In this document: piece by piece, positions 1 to 11,561 of the stretch
Layout: the number at the start of each line of letters is the position of its first letter
Position numbering within the stretch: the stretch's first letter is position 1
DNA from: Heterocephalus glaber
Lineage: Eukaryota > Chordata > Mammalia > Rodentia > Bathyergidae
Length of the DNA stretch: 64,000 nucleotides
Direction: 5' to 3'
Assembly: GCF_000247695.1 (NCBI RefSeq)
Contig: NW_004624730.1
Span: forward strand, 35,467,558-35,531,557
Notes under the pieces: model-generated
The model's input: the letters and a program-made list of their open reading frames with translations, nothing else
Told to the model about the DNA's origin: nothing
Databases searched by the model: none
Program-made: the position numbers and the translations under genes

Positions 1-405
1 CATAGTCTCTCTTGGTTCTTATTTTTCACCCTTGCCCAGCCCTCCCTTCAACCCCTCCATTCCTCCCTATTTACAAAGATTTTGTTTCTATTTTTCCAGT
101 TTCTCATATTAATCCCATTCCCTTCTATCCTTTCCCCTAGCCCTCCCACTTCCTTCCCCTTTGTCCCTTCCTATTTCACATTACCTATTATACATTGAGT
201 CCTTATTTACACTTTCAGTTTCTCACACCAGAGAAACTATTTGGTATTTATACATGTATGTTTATTTATTTCACTTAAGGAGTATCGCCTCAATGTGCAT
301 CCACTTAGTTATAAATGTCTCTAATTTCTCATTTTTTATGGCTGAGTAGTACTCCGTTTTATAAAAAAACCACATTTTCTTTATCCAGTCTCCAGTTGAT
401 GGTAC
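1..405 (-). mobile_element. L1 LINE 3' end (ORF2 C-terminus plus 3' UTR), antisense
   Basis: Read on the minus strand, about 405 down to 271 encodes a peptide containing DWIKKMW and EYYSAIKN, the hallmark C-terminal segment of L1 ORF2, ending in a stop. Bases 1-200 are strongly pyrimidine-rich on the plus strand, so G/A-rich on the L1 strand, as expected for an L1 3' UTR polypurine region. The element runs off the window start, so its tail and 3' duplication are not visible. It is 5'-truncated, holds no complete ORF and is not active. Confidence 0.78.
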
Positions 406-510
406 AAATGAGGGGAAAGAAAGGCCTTGAGAAGCAAATGATATGCTCAAAGACATCCAACTAATGAGTGGACTCTACCCCAGGTCTAGAAGTAACCATT
501 ATATTGCACT

Positions 511-572
511 ATATACATATACATATATATACATATATATGTGTATATATATGTATATATATGTATATATAC
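511..572. repeat. AT-rich (TA/CATA)n tract forming a palindrome
   Basis: This is an alternating TA/CATA/TGTA tract. Bases 517-540 and 545-568 are exact reverse complements of each other around a GTGT spacer, giving a 24-bp stem with a 4-nt loop. Confidence 0.85.
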
Positions 573-690
573 TGTTTTAGAAAACTTTCCATTATAGTTT
601 TAAAAAAATATTTATATTTAAAACATAAAGTAATACAACAAACAATTGCAATTTACTTGACAATTTTCAAGGTTTATTTACAATAAATTT

Positions 691-795
691 TCATTTAATA
701 TTTGAAACAATGCTAAAGTAGACATTCTCATATATGAGGAAAGTGAGGCTCAGAGAGGTTTGGGGTCTTGCTCAATGAAACGCAGCTAGACAGCA
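691..795 (+). mobile_element. MIR SINE fragment
   Basis: It contains the segment 'gaggaaagtgaggctcagagagg' at about 736-758 (19 of these 23 bases are the usual MIR wording), followed by 'cttgctcaatgaaacgcagctaga', which matches the MIR core and 3' part in plus orientation. It is diverged and truncated at both ends. Confidence 0.65.
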
Positions 796-857
796 TTGTG
801 ATCTTTGGACAGAGAAGCTTTCATAAGTAAAACTTAATGCCTAGATATTTGGGGCAA

Positions 858-970
858 AAGTGAAAATTTAGGGGCCGGGGATTTAGCTCAGTGGTTATGG
901 TGCCCGCCTCACAAGTGCAAGGTCCCTAGTGCGATCGCCAGTACCAAAAAAAAAAAAAGTGAAAATTTAG
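858..970 (+). mobile_element. ID SINE (tRNA-derived) with target-site duplications
   Basis: The body at 872-956 begins GGGCCGGGGATTTAGCTCAG, with a good pol III A box (TAGCTCAGTGG). The B-box region is decayed (GCGATCGCC). It ends in about 13 A. Flanking copies of aagtgaaaatttag at 858-871 and 957-970 form a perfect 14-bp target-site duplication, the mark of L1-driven insertion. The intact duplication suggests a fairly recent insertion. Confidence 0.93.
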
Positions 971-1006
971 CCAGAACTGAGAGTTGTAATTGAAAAATAG
1001 ATGAGC

Positions 1007-1600
1007 TGTGTGGTAGGAATAATTAAAAGATGTCTCCCAAGCTTCCTGTCCGTTGGCTATTCAGTGAAACATTCTTCTAGGCATGCTGCGAAGGAACTTT
1101 GCCAGTGAAATTAAAGTTACTAATCAGCTGAATGTAAAATAGGAAGAGTAGCCTCAATCCTCCAGGTGGATTTTGTTTAACTGCCTGAGACTTTTGAAAA
1201 AGGCAGTGAAAGGTACAACAGAGAAGAGAGACTGGAAGTGTGAGGAGGACTCGACTTGTTGTTGTTGGCTTTGAAGATGGAAGAATGGGACATGAAACAA
1301 GGAATATAGGCAGGCTTTAGAAGCTGAGACAACAGCCAGCAAGGGAGCAGGGAACTCAGTCTTACATTGCTGTCCAACTGAATCCTGGCCACAACTCATG
1401 TGAGCTTGGAAGGAGATTTATTCCCAGAGCCTCCTCCATAGTCAGATGCACCCTGCTGACACCTTGACCTCACCGTGTGAGATCCTAAGCAGAGAATAAG
1501 CTAGACCACATTGTGCCCGGACTTCTGGTCTCCAAAGCAGTGAGATAATAAACGAGTGTTACTAGAATCAGTTATGGCAGCAATAGCAAATGAATGCAAC
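1007..1600 (+). mobile_element. MLT1-type MaLR solo LTR
   Basis: Old, diverged LTR in plus orientation. Recognisable parts are the 5' segment around 'ggtaggaataattaaaagatg', the middle 'gaagatggaagaatgggacatgaaacaaggaat', the 'ctgctgacaccttga' block, and the 3' part 'gtgagataataaacgagtgtt', where AATAAA serves as the poly(A) signal, ending 'agcaatagcaaatgaatgcaac'. Minus-strand ORFs across it are by-products of the LTR. Confidence 0.78.
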
Positions 1601-2997
1601 TAAAATACTGCTTTTGATTTCTATATTGTTTTAATTATTGTGTTAGGAATTTGGAGCCCTTCACATTCTTCCTTTTGGGGGTTCGTACTGGGAATTTATG
1701 TGTCCAAGGATTGAGAGCCACATAAGCAGGAAGTACCCTTTTGTTCATTGTAATATTTCAAGTACCAGTAAAGCCCTGAAAAGAGGGTCCCTGGTAATCT
1801 CATATCCAAGAATATGCCTAGGCTTGAGACAAAGTTGGCAAGTCCCACATCTTCACTCTTTGTATCCAAGAGAGCAGAGTCTGAAGCTCTTCAGATGCTG
1901 CAGACAGAGAGCTGAAAATATGACCAGGGCCTTGCCCAGATAAGCTGCCAACAAGCAGGTCACTACCCCCAAGGGAAGGCGGGACATTTGGCCAATCAGA
2001 ATGCAGAGATACCATCACTGGTAAGAGGTGGCCCAGTGAATATGAAGCTCTTACCAAAGAGATGAAGCATCCACATTTGACTGACAAAGTAAAGAGAACC
2101 TGCAGCAGACAGGATGGAAGCTCTTCTATGAGTGAGACTACAATATGAGGAGAGTTAGAAAGAACTTTCCCTACCATTTTGCAAACCAAGTGTTCTTTTT
2201 AGGTGGTCATGGGATGGGGAGAGAATGTGGAAAATGGAATAAGTACCATTTGGAATACAAGGTCTGAATTTGGCAGAGTGAGTTCCTTTAAAGCACTAAA
2301 TCCCAGATGCGTCTAAAATAATTGTGATGACAGAAACAATCACTGGAAATAAGAAAGGGAATAAAGAATTAGATTTTTCTCTAAAAGTCTAGCATTTGAT
2401 TCTCACATGTGTTTAAAATTCCTGACTGATATAAAAATGGATCACTTGAGAGGAGTTGTTTAGGATGATGACAATACTTATAACATGAATAAATGTGAGA
2501 GGAAATTATGTTGAGTGGCCTGAAACTGGGATCATTGGAAGAGTGGAATTAATGGTTACTTTAAGCATATAGAGTTGAACCATCAAAAAATTAGTCTGAA
2601 AAGTCCATGAAGATTTACCAGCTATGGTTGGGGTGAAAGGATAAGAAGAGTGGAGAGGATCTTGAGTTCAGAAGATGTGTGCAGTTTCAGAACAAGGCTT
2701 TCAAAGGTGTCAGGGCCATACACGATTATTTAGTAGTTGAGTTTAAATCTACATTTATATTTACAACTAACATATATATTTACAACTATTTAGAGTCTTC
2801 TTGGCCCTGATATTTGTCCCAATTTTGAGAATAAAATACAATAGTTTCACTTCAAGAAGGCTCTTAATTCACACTCCGCTTAGTTTTCAGAAGGAGGTTC
2901 ACTAGCTTCTAATCTTTAGAAAAGGAATGTCACTTGGTCTTTATGTCTCCTTCCTTTTTGTACCTCATAGACATTCAGGTTGTGATGTTGAGAACCA
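1601..2997. other. Unassigned DNA, no gene recognised
   Basis: No repeat family or coding signature could be named. Segment 2440-2990 is purine-rich and could be diverged L2 in minus orientation, continued at 3400-3860 beyond the LTR. A short 'ggggttcgtactggga' motif near 1679 resembles an ID remnant but is too short to call. Confidence 0.4.
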
Positions 2998-3395
2998 TGA
3001 TAGCTTATTTTATATGACAAATTTTGGGGGCCACAGAGCTTAGATATTTTATCAAACATTATTCAGGATGTTTCTGTGAGAGTGTTCTGGAAGAGATCAA
3101 CATTTAAATTGGTGAACTTTGAGTGAAGCAGATAGCCCACCATAATGTGGGAGGACTCCATCCAGTAAGGTGAAGGCCTGACTAGAACAAAAGACCGATC
3201 TCCTTCAAATTGGAGGGAATTCTCTCTCAGAAGACATCTGGACTTGAAGCATCACCTCTTGTCTGGGTCTTGAGACTAGTGTCCTTCCCAGCAGTTTTTA
3301 GGTGGCACCTTCCATAATTATGTGAGCCAGTTCCTAAAAACAATACACACACACACACACATTCTGTTGGTTCTGTTTCTCTGGATAACTCCAAC
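2998..3395 (+). mobile_element. Ancient mammalian LTR (ERVL/MaLR class, family uncertain)
   Basis: The segments 'aacatttaaattggtgaactttgagt', 'cataatgtgggaggactccatcca', 'tatgtgagccagttcct' and 'ttctgttggttctgtttctctgga' occur in the order of a very common mammalian LTR whose 3' end reads 'ggttctgtttctctgg'. The AATAAA region is degraded and has acquired a short (CA)n run at about 3343-3360. I am sure of the repeat class by wording and order, but not of the Repbase name. Confidence 0.65.
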
Positions 3396-5417
3396 TTGGA
3401 CATTTCTGAGATCCACCATGTCAGCATCATAGAGGTGTCAGCACCAGGAAACTTGAGGAGAGAGCAGCTAGAAGAGCTCACTATGATCTGAGCCCTGGGC
3501 CCAACTATATTCAGAGGTCTTTTAGAGGAGGAAGAATCAAAAATGGCCCCAAGAGAAAGCAAGATAATGGTGTCTCGGCAGAGAAGTGGGTTTCACACAC
3601 GGTATATGTTAGAAGAGTCTGTTCAACAACTACTGAGAAGGGAATAAGATGAGAATGAGACATTAGCCAAAGGCTTTGGCAGATACAAGTTACTGATGAG
3701 TTTAATAAGGGCCAATTAGTGGAATGACAAAGATAAAACCCAAGATAAAGCAGTTGACTAGGGAAAGAGTGGTGAGGATGTGAAAACACCACATATAAGC
3801 AACTCTTTTCATGAGTCTTGCTGAGATGTAGAGAGGAGAAATGGAGAAGTACCTAAAGAGCCTTATGTTCTTGTTTTTCTTTCATTATATGGGTATACCA
3901 ATAGGAAATGATGCAAGAGGTGTATGAACATAAATTTAACCAATATTAAAGTGTTTCAGAAGGCACATTAATATATAAACATAAAGCACAGCATTTGTTT
4001 GGCACCATCTTCAATGGAATAAAAATACAAGTTCAATCAAGCAGGCCTTCCTGATATGAGTACACAGTATTTCACTGTGAGTCTCACCCTTTTCATAACC
4101 TTTGAGTTCATAACTCTTTTCAAAAAGATAGGGTAATAATAACAAATATGGTAACAATAAAGGCAGATTTCAGTATCAATTCTGCCATCCCTGAAGGTGG
4201 ACTCATTTAATGTTCCAAAAGTAGAAAGGAAGGATATAGTAAGGTGGCTTCTCCATTGTACCTCTGAAGCTGTGTGTTAGAATTCCAGTGCTCATACCCT
4301 CTCCTCTTAACCACATACCTTACCAACCCTTTAAACAGGAAAGAAATGACAAACACAATAAACTAGTGGCTTGTCAAAGTCTTTATCCTGTCAAAAGCTT
4401 GAAGGCATGAGTAACATAGAGAAAAACTATTCTACCATATACCACCCACCTCTACCACAAGGTCTGAAATGTGAGAATTTTTCTCTAAATAGTATTTTTT
4501 CTCCAACTGAAGAATGATGAGAAAATTGTAGCCTGACTGTTGTGGATAAAGCTTTTACTGATCCCTGTATAAATGGATAGTTGGAGATTAGACATTCATC
4601 TTGCATTTGATGAAGAAATAAATGTCCAGTTTTTGCAGGGTTTGTGATATAGAAGAATTCTGATATAATTTGTGGAAAATTATAACAGAATTATTAATAC
4701 AAGTAAGACATTTTTAAAAGCCATTACCTTTGTTCCCTTGAAATGAGTGACACTGGTTAGCAAGATTATTCAATTTAAAATAATTAGGTTTCTGGTTCCT
4801 GTAATTTAGGTCTTAGCTGTCACTGCAAATTATCTTTAAATATAAATATATATATATATATTCTAAATTGTTACAAATATAATTGTATTATGTCAATAAG
4901 ACTAAACATTTTTAAACGTTATGCTCAAAGATCATTGTCTAATTAGGAAAAAGAAATACATCTGTAATGTCCTTTGACAAAAGATTGAGATATTTATGTA
5001 ATTACTTTTTTATCACAGGATATTGTTTAAATCATACTTTGCTAAGGTTAGAGACATAGATTTCTTTTAAATTCTTTTTTTAGGAACTTGAATTTTCTTC
5101 TACCAAAAAATTTTAAAAGGCTATCTAGCACACCATTAAATAACTGCAATATTTGGGGTGCAGAGATACTTTAATCCATAGTGACAATGTGCCTTACACT
5201 ATAACCTTCTAGATCATACCAAATCCAACTTTGACTGTAGGGAATTCATTCTGATTCCATTATTTAGTTCAGTAGAAATTTATAGCCATTAAAAGCAAAG
5301 CAATAATTCCTTTCACTGAAGTTGAGCATAAGACATTGTTTAATACACTTAATTACAAACTAATTGAGTCCCAGGACACTGCTAGCCCACTGATGGACTT
5401 CCAATGTTATTCTTAAT
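3396..5417. other. Mostly unassigned; possible L2 relic at 3440-3860
   Basis: Bases 3440-3860 are purine-rich with phrasing such as 'gaggaggaagaatcaaaaatggccccaag', resembling minus-strand L2. A short (TA)n run lies at about 4845-4862. The rest is AT-rich unique-looking DNA without a coding signature. Confidence 0.35.
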
Positions 5418-5645
5418 TTAATAACAACTCTTATTGAGTACTTATCCTTATTCTGTACCAGGCACTGAGCTACATACTTTACATACATTATCTGTATAAT
5501 CATTTAAATAACCACTTGAATTAAGTACTAGTTGTGTCCCAAATTTATATTTTAGGAAAAGAGGTTCAAAAAGGTTATGCAATTTGCTCAAGATCACATG
5601 GTCTATTATTAGAGCCACAGTTGCATCTGGACCTCATCTGAGATC
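5418..5645 (+). mobile_element. MIR SINE, near full length
   Basis: Parts appear in the correct MIR order: 'ttattgagtacttatcc', 'ctgtaccaggcactgagctacatactttacata', then 'gaaaagaggttcaaaaaggttatgcaatttgctcaagatcacatgg'. These are the tRNA-related, core and 3' segments in plus orientation. Confidence 0.78.
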
Positions 5646-5844
5646 ATATTATGATATACTGAAATAGAGAATTTCTCTATCCGCTTTGTAGCTACTCTAT
5701 CTCTAGCAGTCTTCTGGGACAAAGGATGCTCCTGGTCATTCCCTCTGCTACTCTTAATTGTTTCACATTGCTCAAATGTGAAAGAGGGCCAGCAGGTCAC
5801 CCTAAATGTGCATAATATGTGTATGTGACAGTTATTCATCTAAT

Positions 5845-6035
5845 CATCTGCTATTTATTTATAAACACCTACTCTTTACTAAGCACCACTCTGTGCCAGA
5901 CAGTGTGCTAAAAGAGGAACAGAACAAATGTGGACCTTATTTTCAACAAAGCTTTCTGTCAAATGCATGAGACACACATTAAACAAATAAATGACAAATA
6001 AACTGATATAATACATATGGTAAGGGGTGAATCTG
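5845..6035 (-). mobile_element. L2 LINE 3' end, antisense
   Basis: On the plus strand the order is 'ataaacacctactctttactaagc', 'ctgtgccagacagtgtgct', 'gaacaaatgtggaccttat' and 'acacattaaacaaataaatgac', the reverse complement of the L2 3' UTR. Confidence 0.7.
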
Positions 6036-6147
6036 TTTCCTACAAAAGAGAATAACCAGTACTGGGGGGAAGCCTTTACAAATAAAAGGTATTACAGGCA
6101 TTCCCCCCAAACAGAGAGAAAGTTGAAGAGATTGTATTTGTAATCAG

Positions 6148-6310
6148 CCATTCAATGCAATTTGTCAAGGACTTGCAAAGCACTGTGCCAAGGGCAAGAA
6201 TATGTCAATGAACAAGTCAAAAAAGTCCTTTCTCCCTAGAGCTTTTAGTCTAGTGAAAATGTGAAACATCATATCTCACCGAAGCTATAGGAAATGATTA
6301 TACGGGAAAA
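6148..6310 (-). mobile_element. Second L2 LINE 3' end fragment, antisense
   Basis: The words 'gcaaagcactgtgccaagggcaag', 'caatgaacaagtcaaaaaag' and 'ccctagagcttttagtctagtg' repeat the same L2 3'-end order as the fragment just upstream. They therefore represent two separate L2 insertions or a duplication. Confidence 0.65.
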
Positions 6311-9300
6311 AAAGCCAGTGAATCAGTGAATGTAAATACCCATCTGAGTAATATAGGTTCTCTTTTCCTTTTTCTGGTCAATTAACAAAAGGTACTTCAG
6401 ATATATTCAGCCCCAAAACCTGTGCCATAGCGTTATGTCTAAAAATCATTATGTTCTCAAAAACCCCAGTATTTAACATGGTATACTCATTCAATTTAGC
6501 TATTGAGGAAAATAAACTATCAGGTTGCTAAGAACTAGAGTTGTGCTTGAGTGTGGCAGTGTGACTTCCACACGTGGGCTTCCTACAGGTGGTCCTGTGA
6601 GGCTGATTGTCTTAGGTTGACTTCAGTGGTGGATTCAGTTCCAACTACAAACAGAGACATGCTAACTCGTCATTCCTGCCAGCCGAATCATTAACCACTG
6701 GTCGCTTTTCACATGCACAAGTGTGTGTGCCAGGTTGTTGGTGATGGTCTTGTGACAGATGTCATATTTGTAGATGCTGAGTAAAGGCTCAGTTATTTAT
6801 TCATCGGACTGGCAACTTCAGTATTTCAAATGACATTTATTACATACCTATTAACTGCTTAGATGCCATGATTTTTGGCTTTATGGAAAGAAAATTCCTG
6901 CTTATGATGATCATTTAGAATCAAAAATTCACTTTCTATCTAGAGATTAATCACAGACTATTTGCTTCAAATAAGGTGCCTCTGACCTTTCTGTTAGTTG
7001 AAGTAACAATTATGGCTCAGGTTTCTTGAAGTATTTGTGAAACAAATAAAGAAAAGAGCTAGATAACAAAAAATAATGAAACAAAAATATCCATGCTAGA
7101 AACAAAGAAGCAAAGAGCTGTTAGGTAGGTACCTCTTTCCTTAATAAAATAACGCCAATATCCTCTAAAGTGGGCTCCCAAACAGAGCCTTTCCCCAGCA
7201 CTGGGCCAGTGGCAAGGCCCTGACACTAGTGCTGAGAGCCCACTTCCTCTGTCCTCAGTCTTGTGTATCTCTGCCTCACTACTGCTGCCTCCACACTCTA
7301 GTCTAAAAGTCCCTATCTCTGTGAGTCCTCTGGATGAGGTACAGCTCAAAATATCCCTTAATGGCCAGCTGAAGCCAGGACAATTAAGAAAATACTAAGG
7401 GCTTTAAACAAGAGAAAGAGGTTGAGAAAGAGACATATAACCAGTTCTTCTTATATATCTTGTAAAACATGGCTTGTTTTCCTGGGTTCAGGACTGCCTC
7501 ATCCCAGCCTGAGTCTGCCTCCTTGTGGTAGATACCACCTTGGTACCCAGCATCTCAGAGCGCATTCCAGAAGATAACAAACTGCAGAAGTATTGTCCTT
7601 CTCCTTCCAGACAAAGTGCCTAGTACTCAGTGTCCAGTTTGGGTAGGCCTCTTCCTAGAACTGAAATCTAGGATAACCATCCTCCTCCAGAACATGCTGC
7701 TCCCTACTCACAGGGTGAGGCCTTATTTAATGAGACAACCACATGTGAACTTCCTTTGATATTGTTCATACAAACGGTCCTGGTAAAAAAATAACAGGAA
7801 GATCATAGATCCCCTGAAATATAAAACAAGTCAACCAAACATTAACATGATCTTACAAGGAATAATAAAGCCAAATCACATCGGATAAGGTTCATAGAAT
7901 GAGATTCCAATGGGTAACTTATCATAACACAGTCCAGTGGACTCTGAAAGGCAGCAAAAGAGATCATGACTTGTACTATTTCTGTTTTGTTCTACAGCTA
8001 CCCAGTCAAAACATCTGAAGTCATTCCGCAAATCTAACATATAAAGGGCCTCTTTTCTCCTTGATGTCGATCTGTGCAAAACTGATGATCTAAATGCCAG
8101 ACAGAATAACTATATTAACCATTTTTTTCTAAGCCACAGGAAGGGAAGAAGTTCTCTGAGCTTGACCAATTCAATTTGTGGAATATGGATCATCCAGCTA
8201 ACCTGTGATGCCAGAATGACTTTGCCCACTCTTGAACATAAAGTGAAAAAAGTCAACAGATAATCTTCATCAAAAAAAGAAATTTCTTTTGTGGTTCATT
8301 AATTCAGTCAAATGAGTTCAATATTGATGGTATTATCAGTAATGAGTACTTAATAAGTTCTTTCAAATACAAATGTTTTTATCATCATCAGAATATTATG
8401 AAAAATAGTGAATCTCCAAGTCCTCATAAAAATTCAACTAATGAAATATTCTGAAAAAAATATGTAAGGAAATAGATGAAAGTACTTTTGTACAGTAAAC
8501 ACCATATATATTCAAGTATTATTTTATTATCATCATTGTGTATTAGTGTGATTTAAAAGAAAGACTAATTTACTTGGGTATTTATAGACTCAAATTTGAG
8601 TGGACATTAATTAATAAAATATAATCTTAACAATGTCTCTAAAGAGAATTCAAATAATTTATTTTTCTTTCCCAGGCCTAGGTGCAAAAGTAGCTAGAAA
8701 CAGCCTAAAGGGACAATGGCCTCCTGATGACTAATGCTACTCTCTGCAGATATGCTCTCCATCTACCATCCAGCTCAGTTTCTTGGCTTGCAAAAACTAA
8801 GGAGTGGAAAGACCGAAGATATCATCATTGTAAGTGGTGTGAATGTTGGGAGTAGGTGAGGTAAAGATGATCATTTATCTCAAATAGTTAAGACAACTTA
8901 AAAAAACAACTTGGCTTGAAACTAGGTAACGCCTAAGTATTTTCAAAGGCCCAGCCAGACAATCACCACTCAGACAACACTTCCCAATTCTTCCCCGCCA
9001 AAATTCCTCCTCACTTGGAACCTGTTAAACTTTCATTTATAACCATACCCCTCCCTGTCTGGACACAATTGCTATATGGGGGGGAGGGCTGGAGGGAAAG
9101 GGCAATGGGTCACAGGAATATGTAGCTGCACCTCCTCACATTTGAAAAAAGAAGAAAGAAATGCTCCTTTCTGGTAATAAAGGTATGCCAGTTCCTCTTG
9201 TCTGTGTGAAGCATGTATTTGGCATTCAAAGAAAACTGGTGACTAACATTGCCCTCCAACACAGAGCCTTGAGGCACAGCCACTGCAACCAAAAGTCCTC

Positions 9301-9358
9301 CTCTCTGCACTTCATCTTCATGTTTTCTGTGTGACATGACTGTCAGGAACATGAACTT
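6311..9358. other. Unassigned DNA, no gene recognised
   Basis: About 3 kb with no confidently named repeat and no coding signature. There is a possible MIR/L2 scrap at 6825-6870 ('acatttattacatacctattaactgc'). Segments 6540-6790 and 7060-7740 are more GC-balanced than their surroundings and look unique. A short G-rich run sits at about 9078-9090. Confidence 0.35.
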
Positions 9359-9375
9359 AGAAACTAAAGGTTCCT
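9359..9375 (+). repeat. Left target-site duplication of the ERV retrocopy
   Basis: The 17-mer agaaactaaaggttcct matches 11112-11128 (agaaactaaaggatcct) at 16 of 17 positions. Confidence 0.85.
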
Positions 9376-10197
9376 CCTACATCTTTGGTAAGTCACTCAA
9401 CCTCCTGAGCAGGGAGATTCCTGGGCACCAGAAGACAGATGTACTGTGTGCCAAAGGAGGGTCACAAAGAGGGAAAATCTCCCACGCTTTCACTGAAAGC
9501 ACCATGGTCAAGCAAGGCTGTGACCCATCCTGATGGGAGACACTGACAAGAGCTGAAAGGCTCTATACATGGTTCCAAAGTAATGCCTGAGGAGACTTAA
9601 CTGCCCTTCATAGATAGCAAGAGGTTCATACTGATTGACACAGGTCTCACTTTAACTTGGTCTTAAACACCGAACAGAAAAGAATAACCAAAAGAGGTAT
9701 AAATAATGCCATAGTAATAAAGTTAGATATAAAAAGGGCCTCCAATAGCTTACCCCTTCTGGCAGTTTCCAGCTATACCGGTAGCTGACCACAGTTATGA
9801 ATCATTAGAAAAAAACTATGGTAAAATCTATAAGAGCTCAACTAGAGTTTTAAATTTCTTAGCTAAATTTGTCCTTTCAAATTGTCTCTATCTTGCAGCT
9901 AAGACTAGAGAGACTTATGACAAAATATCAGACTTATAGATAACCACTATCAATAACAGGGTCTAAGAGCTAACAGATTAGTCACTCACTATTTCAGTTT
10001 CTAAGTGACTCTTTCCCCAACCTGCCTTTCCATTCTCGTGCTCATACTTAAATTATACATGCTCTAATTTCTTAAAATTGTTTATTTTTGCCCAGAGGCT
10101 GCCAAACTCCCAAGCCATCATACAAATGGAACCAATGACAAAGTGCTAGACTTCTTTTACCTAGGTCCAACAGATCGAGCTTGTAAACAGCTCATAA

Positions 10198-10576
10198 CTG
10201 CTAAACTATAATATGACTTCTATGTTAGATTCTGAAGTCCCCTGGACCTTCTCCTTATCCTCTTTGTGGGAAGCTATTACTAGTTACTCCTGGTGGAAAC
10301 ACTTGTTGGCTATATTCATAGCAATCCTGCTGACCTTATAATTTGGTCCATGTATTCTTAACTGTTTCTTTGGCTTTGTCTCCTCCAGACTCAAAGCTAT
10401 ACACCTACCCAAGATAACAATGCCTGGCACCTATCAAAGGCCTTTAGATAGAACCTCTGTAGAGTTACTGTCTGCTGATCACAACTATGACCCTCTTCAC
10501 CCAGAAGTAGCCAGACCAGTCTTTGCCCCTTGCCCCCTCATAGCAGTTAGGGGTACTTCTTCAGAGGTGGGAATAT
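10198..10576 (+). pseudogene. env: Gammaretrovirus-like Env transmembrane subunit, C-terminal remnant
   Basis: One frame is readable from 10198 to the polypurine tract. It shows an LWEAI...WW segment just outside the membrane, a hydrophobic span (about 10300-10338), an in-frame TAA at 10339-10341, then FGPCILN and a V-S-S-R-L-K tail entry at 10342-10395. It continues open for roughly 60 more codons as a cytoplasmic tail that stops at the LTR boundary (TAG near 10577-10579). The FGPCILN signature after the span is typical of class I (gamma-like) ERV envelopes. The upstream frame is closed by a TAA at 10195-10197. The span is interrupted by a stop and most of the protein is missing, so it is non-functional. 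Confidence 0.75.
10564..10576 (+). promoter_or_regulatory. Polypurine tract of the ERV
   Basis: The purine-rich run gaggtgggaatat lies immediately before TGTAGATAGG, where the U3 begins. It marks the env/LTR junction. Confidence 0.6.
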
Positions 10577-11076
10577 TGTAGATAGGTAAGTTAACTAGAT
10601 ATCTTGTAGGCAGTTAGACAGGGCCTCCCTTAAGGAGCCAGCCTTCAAGGCCCCAGTCCTCAAGGTGCCAGCCCTCAAGCAGCCAACACAGCTAGGAGCC
10701 AACATGGAGAACAATTGAGGCACATTCACTGGTTAGCACTATAAAAAGAGGAGGCACTACTTCCCCTGGGGATAGATAGCAGTGATTGATATTCTAAATG
10801 GGAAATGCCTTGTATGTTACTTGTTTTCCCATTTGATTCCCATTTAGTCAATATTACCTGGGTGACTGTACTTGTAATCTTATTACAAGATTGGTCTTGG
10901 TTTTGCCCCACCTCATGCCCACCTTTTAAATTTCCATTGGATCTTATAGTTTTGTCCCACTTTGTACCCACCTCACTACAAGGCTTTGCAAAGTGGGGTA
11001 GGTGGGCAACCCACTTTCCAGTCCCCTTCTGTCTCTCTTAGACACTTTCTTTCTCTCAATAAATTTTTCCTACTCT
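10577..11076 (+). mobile_element. ERV LTR U3-R portion (U5 absent)
   Basis: It starts TGTAGATAGG after the polypurine tract and has a TATA box (TATAAAAAG, 10740-10748) and a poly(A) signal (AATAAA, 11058-11063). About 14 nt after the signal the sequence changes to an A-rich tail. The end at a cleavage-site distance from AATAAA, without any U5, supports an mRNA origin. The short pyrimidine-rich stretch before AATAAA is typical of gamma-like LTRs. Confidence 0.72.
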
Positions 11077-11128
11077 AAAAACAAAACAAAACAAAAACAA
11101 AAAACAAAAAAAGAAACTAAAGGATCCT

Positions 11129-11561
11129 AAAAGAGAACAGGAGAACTCCACAAAGATGATGTTTCATTCACTTTGCTGCCTCCTGCTTTTAGGATGTGCA
11201 CTGCTTTCTCTGAGGCAATGTGGAAATTCAACAGAAAATAGAGTTGGTGTTGTCAGCATAAGGGACATCAGAGTGAGGGAATGTGTTCTCAACCACAATG
11301 TGTCCAGTTGCAGCTCCTCAGTTCCTTTTTAAAGAGTCTCCTCAGTGCCCATTAACTTTGAACTGCCACATTCATGAAATTCTCAAAAAGAAGATGCAAG
11401 ATTGTGTAACCCAAGTTGTCTGACCAACAATATCTTGTATTTTTAGTAAAAAAAAAAAATCCCACTAAAATTCTGGAGACTTTACTGAACCTCATAAGTA
11501 TGAAAGTGAGGCAGAAATTGTCCAATAGTAGGTATTTTCATAAGATGAAATAAAATCAGGT
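11129..11561. other. Unassigned DNA with short poly-A run
   Basis: No repeat or coding signature recognised. An A12 run lies near 11448-11459 without visible flanking duplication. Confidence 0.4.

Larger units (their letters stand above)
9376..11111 (+). mobile_element. Retrotransposed (poly-A tailed) class I ERV env-LTR transcript copy
   Basis: About 1.7 kb. The 3' part is an envelope C-terminus, then a polypurine tract, then LTR-like sequence with a TATA box and AATAAA, ending in an A-rich tail (11077-11111) instead of U5. The whole is enclosed by 17-bp duplications directly after the A-tail. A provirus would carry two LTRs and 4-6-bp duplications, so this arrangement fits an ERV mRNA copied by L1 machinery, 5'-truncated within the internal region. 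The identity of 9376-10190 is unresolved; it may be earlier env or unspliced leader, and I could not align it. Confidence 0.78.

Noticed and set aside
872..956. Possible tRNA gene at ID copies (A and B boxes)
   Set aside because: The body lacks a tRNA-length acceptor/anticodon fold and has an A-tail with target duplications, so it is a SINE. The same applies to the other ID copies.
1818..2189. 123-codon minus-strand ORF
   Set aside because: No recognisable domain. It reads like chance in moderately GC-balanced DNA.
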